From NCBI GenBank assembly GCA_003222245.1, contig QHVH01000039.1, forward strand, positions 1-47,300: 47,300 nt of DNA, read 5' to 3'. The notes under the pieces were generated by a model. The model was not told the DNA's origin, searched no databases, and was given only the letters and a program-made list of their open reading frames with translations. Every line of letters begins with the position of its first letter. Within the stretch, counting starts at the first letter, position 1. The DNA is from Blastocatellia bacterium AA13. GTDB lineage: Bacteria; Acidobacteriota; Blastocatellia; UBA7656. Shown here piece after piece: positions 46,688-47,300 of the stretch. Both the position numbers and the translations under genes were made by a program.

Positions 46688-46837
46688 GCCTAACGCAATT
46701 AGGCAGACCCGCATAAGTCTTTTGGCCCAGCCGCGTGCTCTTTATATAAAGAGACATCTGGAGCGAGTTCACTCAGCATACTCCTGAAACTGGATTATTT
46801 AACAATCAACCTCGAAGCGCCCGCCATTGCGTTAGCA
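46688..46837 (-). other. Putative attC-like site E
   Basis: A 150-bp imperfect palindrome. TAACGCAAT (46691-46699 on plus) is exactly complementary to ATTGCGTTA (46826-46834), and the adjoining GGCAGAC and GCCCGCC also pair with wobbles. On the minus strand the far end is GTTAGGC, a canonical attC R' core, directed at the 108-residue gene; the near core GCTAACG is imperfect. The centre holds CTCTTTATATAAAGAG. The length is like long (VCR-type) attC sites. Confidence 0.5.
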
Positions 46838-47092
46838 AGCCCGATCGTTCCCCGCCCATATCCGTGCTGATTGGCAGGATCGTTCTACCTTCATAGAGAA
46901 TCTGACACGGCGCCGCGCCGCACCACGCTGTCGCCGTGATTCAGAACGCCCGTATAGATCAGCACTAATGCATTGGCCGAATTGCCCTCGAGGGAAGCCC
47001 GATGAATCGGGCTCAATCGACGACGGAAACCCGATGCACATCGCGCGACCTTTGACCGGATCGAGAGTCAGTCGCCAAAACAGCCGCGACAA
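46832..47092 (-). CDS. Possible decayed cassette ORF
   Basis: An 86-codon frame from TTG 47092 ending at a TAA inside the near core of site E, as cassette ORFs do. Composition is Arg/Ser-rich and other frames of the same stretch also look partly coding, so this may be a remnant with frameshifts. No domain and no ribosome binding site are seen. Confidence 0.2.
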   Translation of the reverse strand: MSRLFWRLTLDPVKGRAMCIGFPSSIEPDSSGFPRGQFGQCISADLYGRSESRRQRGAARRRVRFSMKVERSCQSARIWAGNDRAC

Positions 47093-47150
47093 TTGTTACG
47101 AAACCAGCGGCCCCAAGAATCGCGATTGAAAAAACCCAAAGAAAGAGAAA

Positions 47151-47300
47151 AACCCTGCTGGTAAACATGTTATAAGAGTTTTACGAAACAAAATAACAGC
47201 ACCAACAGGGTGATTGATGACCAAGAAAGTACAGCAGACGTTGCTACCGATCAAGCTGGAGCAGAGCGAAGAGAGATTGACCTCGCTAGGCGGGCTAATG
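47151..47300 (+). mobile_element. Left end of an insertion sequence, probably IS1380-like
   Basis: CCCTGCTGGT begins at 47153 and looks like a terminal inverted repeat, with a partly complementary ACCAACAGGG at 47201-47210 just before the gene start. The element runs off the window. The family call rests on the first residues of the transposase and is tentative. Confidence 0.45.
47217..47300 (+). CDS. Transposase N-terminus, cut by window end
   Basis: 28 codons from ATG 47217: MTKKVQQTLLPIKLEQSEER, then LTSLGGL. This opening resembles IS1380-group transposases (basic start, LLP.K.E, then L..(H/L)GGL). GGGTG precedes the ATG at useful spacing. Only the beginning is visible, so activity cannot be judged. 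Confidence 0.5.
   Translation, partial: MTKKVQQTLLPIKLEQSEERLTSLGGLM

Overview
The window looks like a chromosomal segment of an acidobacterium, most plausibly class Blastocatellia. This is inferred from gene content only: TPR-CHAT proteins with ECF sigma factors, DUF5666 repeat proteins, GC-rich housekeeping genes and a MoxR/DUF58/DUF4159 cluster. It opens in the 3' part of a 23S rRNA gene, followed by 5S rRNA and a strong terminator.

Positions 1.3-9 kb hold mixed metabolic and DNA-acting genes. There is a two-gene SNF2 helicase plus zinc-ribbon unit (minus strand). Next come a trans-3-hydroxy-L-proline dehydratase-like protein of the proline racemase fold and a class I/II aminotransferase. 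Last is an alkylsulfatase-type metallo-beta-lactamase hydrolase whose reading frame is broken near its C-terminus.

Positions 9-19.7 kb (all minus strand) form one directional block. In transcription order it holds an ECF sigma factor with its own terminator, a second ECF sigma factor, an exported protein of six DUF5666 repeats, a small ZAS-like zinc-finger protein with a beta-sandwich, a TPR-CHAT protease with intact His/Cys, a secreted subtilisin ending in two DUF5666 repeats, and two paralogous exported proteins of unknown family. The pairing of a TPR-CHAT protease with an ECF sigma factor and a possible anti-sigma protein resembles the Csx29-Csx30-RpoE logic of type III-E CRISPR, but no CRISPR component is present. 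This is the best candidate for an undescribed system.

Positions 20-30.5 kb (plus strand) hold folP. A membrane/envelope cluster follows: VWA membrane protein, caspase-like (clan CD) lipoprotein, TPR metallopeptidase, DUF4159 protein, MoxR ATPase and DUF58 protein. A 3-methyladenine DNA glycosylase closes the run. Positions 30.5-41 kb hold an O-methyltransferase, recQ, rho, and the minus-strand operon thrC - MoaD-like carrier - SDR - aspartate kinase, which has an attenuator-like leader. A MocR/LysN-type aminotransferase follows.

Positions 40.9-47 kb are a mobile cassette region. Small minus-strand ORFs are each followed by attC-like imperfect palindromes with GTCTAAC-type cores, as in an integron cassette array; no integrase is visible. 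The cassettes include hicBA (hicA frameshifted), a NUDIX hydrolase, a truncated PIN toxin with its small partner, and orphans. One full-length group II intron and fragments of two others all sit at attC/cassette boundaries. The window ends in the first codons of a transposase, probably IS1380-like.

Several genes carry apparent single-base frameshifts (the alkylsulfatase, hicA, the intron RT tail). These may be real decay or residual sequencing indels.
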